64,000 nucleotides of DNA from Ruminococcus sp. (GCF_017464355.1 NZ_JAFUAG010000030.1:1-64000), one strand, 5' to 3'; numbered from the stretch's first letter, positions 50,455-59,537 are shown. The notes: generated by a model from the letters alone, not told the origin. Numbers and translations are program-made.

Positions 50455-51528
50455 ATGCTTGATGTGGGAATGAAGCAGGAACATCTGCGTGCCATGGCCG
50501 AATACAGGCAGGAGCTGACCCGAAAGCCGCAGCTGAGAAACCTGTTTTTAGAGCTGACCGTGCGGTGCAACGAGAGGTGTCTGCACTGCGGCAGCAGCTG
50601 CGGGGAGGTACAGAGCGAGGAACTGACCTTTGAGCAGTACAGGGAGTTTCTGGACGGAGTAAAGGCTGACCTTGGGGTGGAGGGCAAGATGCTCTGCATA
50701 ACGGGGGGCGAGCCGCTGCTGCGCAAGGACTTCTTTGAGATAATGGGCTATGCGGCTTCACTGGGGTTCAGGTGGGGCATGACCAGCAACGGCACCCTGA
50801 TAGACAAAAAGATCGCCCGCAGGCTGAGGCAGGCGGGCATGGGGACTATCTCAGTGAGCATTGACGGACTTGAGGCCACCCACGACGCTTTCCGCAGGAC
50901 GGAGGGCGGGTACCGCAAGGCCATGGAGGGCATACAGGCTCTCATAGACGAGGGCGGTTTCAGGCACATACAGGTGACGACGGTGGTGACCCACCGGAAC
51001 ATAGGTGAGCTTGATGAGCTGTTTGAGATATTCGACAAAATGGATATCGACTCATGGCGGGTCATCGGGATAGAGCCCATGGGACGGGCGCTGAGATACC
51101 CCGAGCTTCTGCTGAGGGACGATGACCAGCGCAGGCTCATGGAGTTCATAAGGAACAAGCGCATGGCGGGCGAGCCTGTGTGCTACGGGTGCAGCCATTA
51201 TCTGGGGCTTGAATACGAGCATGAGGTGAGGGACTGGTACTTCCTGTGTACGGCGGGGCTGCAGACCGCCAGCATTACCGCCTGCGGCGACATTATCGCC
51301 TGCCTTGACATTGAGCGCAGGCCTGAGTTCGTGCAGGGGAACATACTGCGGGACAGGTTCAGCAGGGTGTGGCTGGAGAAGTTCTCGCCTTTCAGACAGA
51401 AGCACTGGCTGAGCAGCGAAAAGTGCCGTGAATGCGAACATAACAAGTTCTGCAGAGGGGACGCTTTCCACAGCCTTGACCACAATACGGGGGAACCGAT
51501 GGTGTGCTTCAAGGGTGTGCTTTTCTGA
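50455..51528 (+). CDS. Radical SAM/SPASM enzyme, candidate peptide maturase
   Basis: The 357-residue enzyme has the SAM cluster motif at Cys38, Cys42 and Cys45 (CNERCLHC), CITGGEPLLRKDF for SAM binding, and a SPASM-type C-terminus with Cys243, Cys246, Cys265, Cys277, Cys283, Cys324, Cys327, Cys333 and Cys351, enough for two auxiliary clusters. SPASM enzymes commonly cross-link ribosomal peptides; others activate sulfatases or make cofactors. No sulfatase, RRE domain or peptidase gene is nearby. GGGG precedes the ATG 9 nt after the VYGPP lipoprotein. That lipoprotein is the obvious substrate candidate. Confidence 0.88.
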   Translation: MLDVGMKQEHLRAMAEYRQELTRKPQLRNLFLELTVRCNERCLHCGSSCGEVQSEELTFEQYREFLDGVKADLGVEGKMLCITGGEPLLRKDFFEIMGYAASLGFRWGMTSNGTLIDKKIARRLRQAGMGTISVSIDGLEATHDAFRRTEGGYRKAMEGIQALIDEGGFRHIQVTTVVTHRNIGELDELFEIFDKMDIDSWRVIGIEPMGRALRYPELLLRDDDQRRLMEFIRNKRMAGEPVCYGCSHYLGLEYEHEVRDWYFLCTAGLQTASITACGDIIACLDIERRPEFVQGNILRDRFSRVWLEKFSPFRQKHWLSSEKCRECEHNKFCRGDAFHSLDHNTGEPMVCFKGVLF

Positions 51529-51538
51529 TAAAAAGATA

Positions 51539-51571
51539 GGGGGATGACCTTTTTCGTCAAGGTCATCCCCC
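51539..51571. terminator. Bidirectional terminator
   Basis: GGGGGATGACC and GGTCATCCCCC form an 11-bp stem between the convergent radical SAM and DUF218 genes. Confidence 0.85.
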
Positions 51572-51579
51572 GAAGTGTT

Positions 51580-53076
51580 TCAGTGGCAGTCTGAGTAGTG
51601 TATCAGAAGTTCCATGGGGAGTATTACCAGTATGAGCAGCAGCAGCATTTTCAGGTGGGTGCGCTTTTCGGAGCTGAGGGCGGCGATGAATTCACGGATA
51701 AAGGCATTTATCCAGAAATAGGCTTTGGTCTTAGCGCCTATGCCCTCCATGGGAAAGCCTGCGCGGTCGGCTATACAGCCTGCACGGAACACATGGTAGT
51801 TGGTGGTGGAGAAGGCAGCTTTTCCGCCGCCTTTTTCTTCGATGAGCTTTTGTGAGAGGGTGATGTTCTCGTAGGTGTTCACCGACTTGTTCTCGGTCAG
51901 TATGCGTTCCCCAGGGATACCCTGTTCACGCAGGTAATTGGCAATGGCTTCGCCCTCGGCCATGACCTCGTCATCGCCCTTGCCTCCTGAGGGCACAAAG
52001 GTGATATCCCTGCCTGTGGCCTGCTTCTGCATTCGGGCAAATTCAAGGGCTCTGTCGGTGCGGGACTGCAGCAGCTTTGTCAGGCCGCCGTCTTTTCTTA
52101 TCTGGCAGCCCAGGATAAGGATATAGTCCTTATCAAAAGCAGGAACATGGCGGGCTGCCCTGAGGGAGGATATGATGGTGCCAAGCAGCACGCATTCCAG
52201 ATAGGTGATGAAAAGGGAAAAAATATCCTCGGTGATCCGTTCCGCAAGGTTCCATTTGCTCGGGGCATAGTTGACATCGACGCCGAGAACCCTGAATATC
52301 CCGTAGATGAACATGGAGAACACTGTGCCTGCGCAGATGACCAGCCCCAGTACGGTGCCCAGCATATTCCGCCAGGTAACACCCTCACGGCGCATGAGTA
52401 TGATATGGCTGAACGTCACCAGCACTGAGGTGATAAAGGCCGCAGGCATTACCAGCAAAGAGAAGGTGCGGGCCAGTGCGGCGGTGGTGCTGAAGATGTT
52501 GTACAGGGACATGAAGCCGCGGCCCGCTGCAAGGTTTTCAACTGTAAGGTATATCTGCACGATAATGTTGAACAGCAGGAATATCATCATGCCCAGCAGG
52601 ATAATGTTCCTGTAGCGGCAGAGATCTTTCCTGACGCTCCGACGGTAAGCCCTTGCTGTCAGGAAAAAGGCTGCCAGGAAAATGAGTATCTCGGCGGCGA
52701 AGTACAGCGGGTCGCAGCTGCATTCGCCAAAATATGTTCCCCCTGTAAGCACCCCGAAAGGGTGCAGGTATACAACGTCAAAATTGTTTATCATCTGATC
52801 TTCTTCGCTCTGATCGTGTTCGCACAACACCCCGATACAGGAACTGCTGCTCGCTTTGACCTGCCTGAGCTTTACATACAGCCTATTGCCCTCACGGCGG
52901 ACGGACACGATCTCAAGGACATCATCTTCTATCTCAAAGGAGTAGTCTGTGTCGGGGCTGCAAAAATAGCTGAGGGTCACTGTTCTGCCGAAGATGACAG
53001 TACACAGCAGGCAGAGCAGTATCACTGCTGCGGTGAACACTGCCATGACCCTGACGGAGTATGGTATTTTCTTCAT
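51580..53076 (-). CDS. Polytopic membrane protein with a DUF218 (YdcF/SanA-like) domain
   Basis: The 498-residue protein has an N-terminal TM helix, an extracytoplasmic loop (about 30-115), six or so further TM helices (to about 310) and a DUF218 domain (about 330-480: DYILILGCQIRKDGGLTKLL, VPSGGKGDDEVMAEGEAIAN, ENKSVNTYENI, STTNYHVFRA). It ends with another TM helix. DUF218 proteins are tied to cell-envelope functions. ATG 53076 follows AGGTGAG; an extension to 53130 is rejected. Confidence 0.85.
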   Translation of the reverse strand: MKKIPYSVRVMAVFTAAVILLCLLCTVIFGRTVTLSYFCSPDTDYSFEIEDDVLEIVSVRREGNRLYVKLRQVKASSSSCIGVLCEHDQSEEDQMINNFDVVYLHPFGVLTGGTYFGECSCDPLYFAAEILIFLAAFFLTARAYRRSVRKDLCRYRNIILLGMMIFLLFNIIVQIYLTVENLAAGRGFMSLYNIFSTTAALARTFSLLVMPAAFITSVLVTFSHIILMRREGVTWRNMLGTVLGLVICAGTVFSMFIYGIFRVLGVDVNYAPSKWNLAERITEDIFSLFITYLECVLLGTIISSLRAARHVPAFDKDYILILGCQIRKDGGLTKLLQSRTDRALEFARMQKQATGRDITFVPSGGKGDDEVMAEGEAIANYLREQGIPGERILTENKSVNTYENITLSQKLIEEKGGGKAAFSTTNYHVFRAGCIADRAGFPMEGIGAKTKAYFWINAFIREFIAALSSEKRTHLKMLLLLILVILPMELLIHYSDCH

Positions 53077-53189
53077 TGATCTCACCTGTATAATATATTT
53101 CGCAGTATCGTCAGATATGTGACCGCCCACGGGTCACGCATTTTATCTTATCACAGCGCTGAACTTTTGTCAAGGCGGCATACAAGAAA

Positions 53190-53212
53190 AACGGGCTGAG
53201 TGACAGCCCGTT
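53190..53212. terminator. Hairpin terminator
   Basis: AACGGGCTG and CAGCCCGTT around a 5-nt loop, with TTATTTTG on the plus strand and TTTTTC on the minus. It fits the end of the PHP transcript. Between it and the PHP stop, an in-frame stretch down to 53170 stays open and reads like protein (KKREAAFLIKAGVTAPLGAI, GCVLCCKRRKRE). Confidence 0.7.
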
Positions 53213-53376
53213 TTATTTTGCCGTTCTTCACGCTTTCTGCGCTTGCAGCACAGCACACAGCCTATGGCGCCCAGAGGTGCCGTGACCCCTGCCTTTATCA
53301 AGAAAGCGGCCTCCCGCTTTTTTGGGGTGACCGCCCGAACGTTCTTATAGTTTTTCAGGGGCTTGCTTTCGCCGTT

Positions 53377-54267
53377 TTAATCCATTTCCTTCGGCTGGTT
53401 GAATGCGGCTTCGCCTGCTTTCTTCGCGGCTTTCGCATTCTTGCTTATCAGCTTGAAAAGCTTCTCCAGGTTTTCCTCGTCTGTGGTGAATTTGCCTATG
53501 TGCGTCATGGTAGAATTATACAGCCCATGGAAGTCCGAACCGCCTGTTACCAGCAGCTCATTCTCTTCGGCATATTTTTTCAAGGCCTGCTGCTGTGAAT
53601 CAGTGGCGGAAAAATGGAAGCACTCTATGCCGTCCAGCTTGCCCGCTGCCACCAGCTCTTTCATAAGCTCTATATTCCCGAACATATGGGGGTGCGCCAG
53701 CACTGCCACGCCCTTGGAGGAATGTATCAGGTCAAGCACAAAATTTACGTCGGGATATTCCCTTGTCACCAGGCACCGGCCGTGGGGGTAGGAGAAAAGT
53801 TTGTCATTGACCGAGCCGTAAAACTCCGTGGCATAGCCATAGCTTATCAGCGCCCGCATTATATGGGACTTATATATGCTCTTCGACCCCTTTGTATACT
53901 TCATCACCGCTTCGCGGGGTATGGGGTAGATGTCTATTATCTTATCTATCATTTCCTTTGCGCACTCTGTCCTGATATTGCAGGATTTCAGGCACAGCCC
54001 CTCAAGTCTGTTGGGCTTCTGGGGTGCATAGCAGAGGATATGCACTTTCTCATTACGCTTCTTATCCCACGCCGAAAGCTCCACCGCAGAGATCATCTTC
54101 ACCCCGTAGCGGTCGCCCAGTATCTGCGCGCGGCTCGATGAGGACAGCGTGTCGTGGTCGGTTATGGCAAGAAAATCCAGCCCCATGCGCTTTGCCTGCG
54201 CGATGACCTCCTCGATGCCGAGAGAGCCGTCCGAAAGGGTCGTGTGACAATGCAGATCACCGATCAT
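53377..54267 (-). CDS. PHP-domain metal-dependent phosphoesterase
   Basis: PHP-family proteins hydrolyse nucleotides or phosphoesters such as 3',5'-bisphosphates. The 296-residue protein has the metal ligands in order: DLHCHTTLSDG, ITDHDT, the Glu of SAVELSAW, AHPHMFG and GGSDFHG. It is close in layout to small stand-alone PHP proteins of Clostridia. The C-terminus is Lys/Ala-rich. The gene begins at ATG 54267 behind GGAGGT and stands alone. Confidence 0.92.
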   Translation of the reverse strand: MIGDLHCHTTLSDGSLGIEEVIAQAKRMGLDFLAITDHDTLSSSSRAQILGDRYGVKMISAVELSAWDKKRNEKVHILCYAPQKPNRLEGLCLKSCNIRTECAKEMIDKIIDIYPIPREAVMKYTKGSKSIYKSHIMRALISYGYATEFYGSVNDKLFSYPHGRCLVTREYPDVNFVLDLIHSSKGVAVLAHPHMFGNIELMKELVAAGKLDGIECFHFSATDSQQQALKKYAEENELLVTGGSDFHGLYNSTMTHIGKFTTDEENLEKLFKLISKNAKAAKKAGEAAFNQPKEMD

Positions 54268-54503
54268 TGTTGTGAACCTCCAAATAAAGAATTCGTTCGG
54301 TACATACCGACCGTATAATTATACCACATTTCTTGAATATTTGCAAGTATTTTTGAGAAAATTTCACAAAAGTGTCCCCGTAATGCCATACTGCACAAAT
54401 CGTCGTGGGGATATTTGTGGGTTATATACAGTTGGTGGGCGCTGTTGCAGCGTTTTTTACGGAAAGATCGGGGGAAGGGCATATTTTCGGGTGCATTTGC
54501 AAA

Positions 54504-54530
54504 AAAGGACAGCCCGCAGAGCTGTCCTTT
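54504..54530 (-). terminator. Terminator
   Basis: AAAGGACAGC and GCTGTCCTTT form a perfect stem with TTTTG on the minus strand, 8 nt past the stop of the remnant that follows. Confidence 0.85.
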
Positions 54531-54538
54531 GGAATATG

Positions 54539-54802
54539 CTATTTTACCTGTATTATGACCTTTTCGTCTGTCCAGAAGTTTGCACTGTATTCAAGCTCGA
54601 TGTCCCGGCTGTCTTTGGGCACCTCATAAAAGGCAGTGAATGACACCTTTCTGCCCGAGGAGAGGTTGGTATTTATGAAATCATTGTCATCAGGCAGGAA
54701 AGCCTGCTCATAGAACAGTACCGCAGGCTCACCGAGCGCAGCAAGGGGAAGCACGATGTTCTTATGGAGCAGCTCATCGAACAGCAGGGAATGTAAATTC
54801 AC
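54539..54802 (-). pseudogene. C-terminal remnant of a secreted beta-sandwich protein (DUF5067/DUF4352-like)
   Basis: The 87 residues read as the end of a beta-sandwich (GEPAVLFYEQAFLPDDND, SSGRKVSFTAFYEVPKDS), the pattern of DUF5067/DUF4352 lipoproteins. A GTG at 54802 lacks a ribosome site, and no signal peptide exists. The normal terminator is still in place, so the 5' end was lost. Confidence 0.55.
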
Positions 54803-54921
54803 AAACAGATAACAAATTCCACGGCGGGATATAGTATAATAAAGGAGAGTGCAGTTTTTTACTGCGTATCGTAATTTATCCTCCTGCTGAGGCGGGGGTA
54901 TCTGAAAGGAAGTTTTTTGAC

Positions 54922-56094
54922 ATGAACGTTATGGAAGAATCTTTACAGCTGCATGAACAGTGGAAGGGCAAGATAGAAGTCATCTCAAGGGCAAAGATAA
55001 ACAATGCCCGTGACCTGACGCTGGCTTACACCCCAGGTGTTGCACAGCCCTGTCTGGAGATCGAGAAAGACCCCGACCTTAGCTATGTTTACACAAGACG
55101 TGCAAATCTGGTGGCTGTTATAACCGACGGTTCTGCGGTACTGGGACTTGGCAACATAGGCCCTGAGGCAGGTATGCCTGTTATGGAGGGCAAGTGCGCT
55201 CTGTTCAAGGAGTTTGCCGATGTGGACGCTTTCCCCCTTTGCGTAAGGAGCAATGACGTTGATGAGATAGTAAACACCGTAGCCATGATAGCAGGCAGCT
55301 TCGGCGGAATAAACCTGGAGGATATCGCTGCGCCCAGGTGCTTTGAGATAGAGGCAAAGCTGAAGGAGCGTGTTGATATCCCCGTATTCCACGATGACCA
55401 GCACGGCACTGCCATAGTTGTGGGTGCTGCAATGCTCAATGCCTGCAAGCTGACAGGCAGAGATATAGGTTCGCTGAAAGTTGTCATGAGCGGTGCGGGC
55501 GCTGCGGGCTGTGCTATAGCAAAGTTCCTGCTGAGCCTGGGTGTAAAGGACATAATCATGCTCAACTCCAAGGGCATAATCTGTGAGGGCGACGACATAA
55601 AGAACCCTGCACAGGCTGAAATGGCAAAGATAACCAACCGTGAACATCTGAGGGGCGGTCTGGCTGACGCTATGAAGGGCGCTGACGTATTTGTAGGCGT
55701 TTCAAAGCCCGACCTGGTAACTGCCGACATGGTAAAGAGCATGAACGACAAGCCTTTCATCTTTGCCATGTCCAACCCTGTTCCCGAGATAATGCCCGAT
55801 GTTGCCAAGGAGGCAGGTGCTTACATCGTAGGTACAGGCAGGTCTGACTTCCCCAACCAGATAAACAATGTGGTAGCATTCCCCGGCATATTCAAGGGTG
55901 CGCTGGCAGTAAGGGCGAGCGACATCAACGAGGAGATGAAGCTGGCTGCGGCTTACGCTATAGCTTCCTGCGTGCCCGAGGACAAGCTGTGCCCCGAGTT
56001 CATTCTGCCTGACGCATTTGACAGAGCTGTTCCCGTGGCAGTTGCAGAAGCTGTGGGCAAGGCTGCAAGAGAAAGCGGAGTTGCTAGGATATAA
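54922..56094 (+). CDS. NAD(P)-dependent malic enzyme (malate to pyruvate)
   Basis: This 390-residue short-form malic enzyme decarboxylates malate to pyruvate and CO2. Tyr36 (LAYTPGV) and Lys91 (MEGKCALF) are the catalytic acid and base; ELED-type metal residues fall in NLEDIAAPRCFEIE and HDDQHGTA. A Rossmann site (VVMSGAGAAGCAIAKFL) binds the nucleotide. Full length. AAAGGAAG precedes the ATG. A TATAAT lies near 54834. The EEP gene follows after 3 nt. Confidence 0.96.
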   Translation: MNVMEESLQLHEQWKGKIEVISRAKINNARDLTLAYTPGVAQPCLEIEKDPDLSYVYTRRANLVAVITDGSAVLGLGNIGPEAGMPVMEGKCALFKEFADVDAFPLCVRSNDVDEIVNTVAMIAGSFGGINLEDIAAPRCFEIEAKLKERVDIPVFHDDQHGTAIVVGAAMLNACKLTGRDIGSLKVVMSGAGAAGCAIAKFLLSLGVKDIIMLNSKGIICEGDDIKNPAQAEMAKITNREHLRGGLADAMKGADVFVGVSKPDLVTADMVKSMNDKPFIFAMSNPVPEIMPDVAKEAGAYIVGTGRSDFPNQINNVVAFPGIFKGALAVRASDINEEMKLAAAYAIASCVPEDKLCPEFILPDAFDRAVPVAVAEAVGKAARESGVARI

Positions 56095-56097
56095 GCG

Positions 56098-57018
56098 ATG
56101 ATAACATCGTGGAATGTTAATCAGTTTTTGAGAACGAGGAACTGGACAGAGTTTGACGAGGAAGCCCTTAAAAAGTCTGGCAAGAGCGATGAAGAAATAC
56201 AAGAAATACGCCGAGAAAAAGAAAATATTCAAAATGAGTGTTCAAAAGAGATCAAGTGTCTTATCAAAAAAAGATATGCAGCAAAAGAACAAGACTTGAT
56301 TTTTTTGCATGAAGTACCAAATGATCTTGCTTGGAAAATACAAGAGAATGTCAACAGGTGGCTGGACTTGAACGATAATAAATATGAATGCCTTTTGCCG
56401 TATAAAACAGCCCCAAAAACGCATTTTCAAACTCTGGCAATATTCATGGAAGGTAAATATGAATATAATGAAACATATACGAATAATGTTGAAATAAAAT
56501 TCGCCTTTAATGGAACAGGCTTTAGAAACAGGATACTTGCACTAAACCCCAAAAATAAAAAATCGGAAATCATATGCGGTGTCCATGTTCCTCCTGATGA
56601 GAAAGAATGTCCCGTTTATTATGAGAGCCTTATTGGTCTTCATAATAAGTTTAAAGAGGCTAAAGCAAAAACGATATACTATATAGGCGACTTCAACGCT
56701 TTTTTGCCAAATAAGATCAACAAACGCAAAATGCATGATCTGATGGCATTGGGTCTGGAGGATTATTGGTTAGCGACAGGCAATAGTAATAATTCTCCCA
56801 CACATTTATTTGGCGAAAGAATCGATTATGTATTGGCATATAGAAATAGTCGTTTCAAAAACTTGGAAGACTATCAGAAATATTTCAATAAATATGAAAT
56901 GACCGTTGACCCGAAGGATATAGCGGACAAGGGCAATAGAAAAGAGTCCTTGCTCTCCGACCATTCCGCGATAATACTTAAAGAACGTACACCCGAAATG
57001 AAAAAGACAGGTGATTGA
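56098..57018 (+). CDS. Endonuclease/exonuclease/phosphatase (EEP) family protein
   Basis: The 306-residue protein has the EEP active-site set: Asn8 (SWNVN), Glu72 (FLHE), His163 (GVHVP), Asp198 and Asn200 (IGDFNA), RIDYVLA, and Asp288/His289 (LSDHSAI). It lacks a signal peptide. Base composition is clearly more AT-rich than malic enzyme and nadA on either side, which suggests recent insertion between them. Substrate could be DNA, RNA or a phospholipid; the family does not decide it. The next start lies 2 nt past its stop. Confidence 0.85.
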   Translation: MITSWNVNQFLRTRNWTEFDEEALKKSGKSDEEIQEIRREKENIQNECSKEIKCLIKKRYAAKEQDLIFLHEVPNDLAWKIQENVNRWLDLNDNKYECLLPYKTAPKTHFQTLAIFMEGKYEYNETYTNNVEIKFAFNGTGFRNRILALNPKNKKSEIICGVHVPPDEKECPVYYESLIGLHNKFKEAKAKTIYYIGDFNAFLPNKINKRKMHDLMALGLEDYWLATGNSNNSPTHLFGERIDYVLAYRNSRFKNLEDYQKYFNKYEMTVDPKDIADKGNRKESLLSDHSAIILKERTPEMKKTGD

Positions 57019-57019
57019 T

Positions 57020-57952
57020 ATGATTAGAGATATTCAGGACGAGATACTCAGGCTGAAAAAGGAATATAACATATGCATACTTGCCCACAGCTATCAGGCG
57101 GCGGAGATAATCGAGGTCGCTGATATAACGGGCGACAGCTACAAGCTGAGCGTTGAGGCGGCAAAGGTGCAGAACAGGAACATACTCATGTGCGGGGTAC
57201 ACTTTATGGCAGAAACTGCCAAAATGCTCTCCCCTGACAAGCGGGTATTTCTGGCACACAAGGACGCAGGCTGTCCCATGGCTGAGCAGATGGAGCCCGA
57301 GATGATACAGGCGCTGAAAGACAAGGAGCCTGACCGCAAGGTGGTATGCTACATAAACACCACAGCTGCCCTAAAGACCGTATGCGATGTGTGCGTCACA
57401 TCATCTTCCGCCCTTAAGATAGTGAAGAACATGGAAGCGCAGAAGATACTTTTTATCCCCGATATAAACCTTGGCACCTTTGTAAAAGACGCCTGTCCCG
57501 ATAAGGACGTTATGCTGCTCAACGGCGGCTGTCCCGTACACGCGGCCATAACCGAGGCTGAGGTCGAGGAAGCGAAGAAGGCTCACCCGAATGCACTGCT
57601 GCTGGTACACCCTGAGTGCAGGCCTGCGGTAACAAGGCAGGCGGACTATGCGGGTTCGACCTCGGGCATAATGGAATATGCGGCTAAGAGTGACGCTAAG
57701 GAATTCATCATCGGTACAGAGGTATCTATCAGGGAGCATTTGCAGTACAAATATCCCGAGAAGAGATTTTACGACCTGTCGAAGCGGCTTATCTGCCAGA
57801 ACATGAAAGCCACCACCCTTATGGACGTATACAACACTGTAAAGGCCATAGGCGGCGACAAGGCATATGAAGCGGCTGAGATAGAAATGGACGATGAGCT
57901 GATAGCTAAAGCAAAGGTCTGCATTGATGAGATGATAAGGCTGGGCGGCTGA
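57020..57952 (+). CDS. nadA: Quinolinate synthase NadA
   Basis: NadA condenses iminoaspartate with dihydroxyacetone phosphate to quinolinate for NAD synthesis using a [4Fe-4S] cluster. The 310-residue short form has the ligands Cys85 (DAGCPMAEQ), Cys171 (NGGCPVHAA) and Cys259 (LICQNMK), with the triplicated fold visible (ILAHSYQ, FIPDINLG, HPECRP). ATG 57020 with AGGTGA is preferred to GTG 57011. nadB and nadC are not in the window. Confidence 0.97.
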   Translation: MIRDIQDEILRLKKEYNICILAHSYQAAEIIEVADITGDSYKLSVEAAKVQNRNILMCGVHFMAETAKMLSPDKRVFLAHKDAGCPMAEQMEPEMIQALKDKEPDRKVVCYINTTAALKTVCDVCVTSSSALKIVKNMEAQKILFIPDINLGTFVKDACPDKDVMLLNGGCPVHAAITEAEVEEAKKAHPNALLLVHPECRPAVTRQADYAGSTSGIMEYAAKSDAKEFIIGTEVSIREHLQYKYPEKRFYDLSKRLICQNMKATTLMDVYNTVKAIGGDKAYEAAEIEMDDELIAKAKVCIDEMIRLGG

Positions 57953-57968
57953 CGCCCTCTGACAAAAA

Positions 57969-58283
57969 AACAGCGGCTGCCTGTTATGGCGGTTCTCATA
58001 AAGAAGCTTATGTATTTATTGGGGGAAACCTTTCTGAAGAAAGGTTGTCCCCCAAGCCCCTTTCCAAAGACTTTTATATTTGGGGGCGAAAGGGTGCTGT
58101 ACTATCGGAGTATGGCAGATATCCGAACACTGCGTTCTATCGCAGAATGGCACCCTTTCGCCCCCAAACGTAAAAAGTTTTAGGAAGGGGGTCTGGGGGA
58201 TAACCCTTTTTCAAAAGGTTTTCCCCCAGAAGAACATATAAGCTTCTTTATGAGAACTACCCATAACGGGCGGCCGCTGTTTT
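57969..58283. repeat. 315-bp imperfect inverted repeat
   Basis: The arms (57969-58097 and 58150-58283) share AACAGCGGC, TTCTCATAAAGAAGCTTAT, GGGGGAAA-CCTTTC blocks and GGGGGCGAAAGGGTGC; the loop is 52 bp. Each arm carries the small GGGGG...CCCCC hairpin also seen at 38521-38635. It lies between convergent nadA and HAD genes and has no frame of its own. Confidence 0.85.
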
Positions 58284-58292
58284 TGTTTGTTC

Positions 58293-59510
58293 TTACTGTA
58301 TCTCGTTCTTGTCGCCCTCATCTGAAAGGGTAACATCTTCGCCGTATATGGTGGCAAAGTCATCTCTCATGGACACGGTATAGAAGCCCAGCTCATCGCA
58401 GGTGGTCTTAAGCTTTTCTGCGGTTTCGGGCTTGCCGTATTCACGCTCGGTATCATCGCACAGCAGCAGATATGCTCTGCCCTCGTATTTATCGTTCAGG
58501 GTGACATATTCCGCCATGGAAAGGTCGCCTGAACTGTTGCCCAGCGCCAGCACGGGCACCATGCCTATCTCCTGGGCGATAACTGCTACCTTGTTCATCT
58601 TGAGGTTCTTGGTGATATACTCACCGCCGAAGACTACTTCGTCATCGGGCCGGTACATATAGTCAAGGCCGTCGGTATCGCCCTGACCCTCTGCCACCAT
58701 GGTGGTATCTGTGCCTATGACATGGTTTGCGGGTATGCCGAACATTTCCTCACATATAGCACGCACCAGTGTTCTGTCGGTACCGCTTACCACATAGAAG
58801 GTGAAGCCGTTTGCTTCAAGATAATCCACCAGCGACTTCATGGGCTTATAGTAAGCGTCGCCCCTGGTCAGGTTCTCAAAGCCGCTTGCTTCGGTCTTAA
58901 GGTACTCCTTGGCATAATCCTTTAGCTCGTCAACAGTCATGCCCTTGTAGGCCTCTGCTGCGAACTTTGCGTGGGTGGTCTCGCAGTTATCGGGGAGCTT
59001 GCCTGTTTCTTCCAGGGACTTCTCCACCTCTCTTGCGAACTCCTTCATATCCTCGGGAGCGTCGTAGGTGTCATCATACAGCGCCCTGTGTACGAAAATG
59101 CAGTGGTCGAAGTAGGTGGGGTAAAGCTCACCGATGAGGGTGCCGTCCAGGTCTGAAACGACTATCCTTTCTTCCTCGGGTATGAACTTATCCGAGTCGG
59201 GGTCGGTCACGGCTTCAACGTACTCTACCAGCGACTTTGCCACCTCAGAGCCCTCTGTCCAGTATTCCAGAGAAACTGCCTTTTCCTCCTCGGGGGTAGG
59301 CTCCTCGTCCTCGGCGGGGGCTTCGGTCTCAGCGGGCTTTTCCTCGGGGGCGGCGGTGGTGGTCTCGGGTTCTTCCAGGGACACTACCGTGGTAGTTGCA
59401 GCCGTTTTTTCGGTGGATTTTTCCTTAGCGGGCTCCTCCTTGCTGCCGCAGGCTGACATTGAGAACACCAGCACCATAGCGGCTACGGCGGCGAAGATCC
59501 TGTTTTTCAT
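58293..59510 (-). CDS. HAD-superfamily phosphatase lipoprotein
   Basis: The 405-residue protein is a lipoprotein (lipobox SMSAC, Cys21) with a long Thr/Glu/Pro linker (24-78) and a HAD domain (115-390). HAD motifs are present: Asp120/Asp122 in VVSDLDGTLIG, VVSGTDRTLV as motif 2, a Lys region, and LALGNSSGDLSMAEY as motif 4. It should act on phosphomonoesters outside the membrane. It ends by the large inverted repeat. Confidence 0.9.
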   Translation of the reverse strand: MKNRIFAAVAAMVLVFSMSACGSKEEPAKEKSTEKTAATTTVVSLEEPETTTAAPEEKPAETEAPAEDEEPTPEEEKAVSLEYWTEGSEVAKSLVEYVEAVTDPDSDKFIPEEERIVVSDLDGTLIGELYPTYFDHCIFVHRALYDDTYDAPEDMKEFAREVEKSLEETGKLPDNCETTHAKFAAEAYKGMTVDELKDYAKEYLKTEASGFENLTRGDAYYKPMKSLVDYLEANGFTFYVVSGTDRTLVRAICEEMFGIPANHVIGTDTTMVAEGQGDTDGLDYMYRPDDEVVFGGEYITKNLKMNKVAVIAQEIGMVPVLALGNSSGDLSMAEYVTLNDKYEGRAYLLLCDDTEREYGKPETAEKLKTTCDELGFYTVSMRDDFATIYGEDVTLSDEGDKNEIQ

Positions 59511-59537
59511 ATCATCATTTCCTTTACTTTAGATTTT

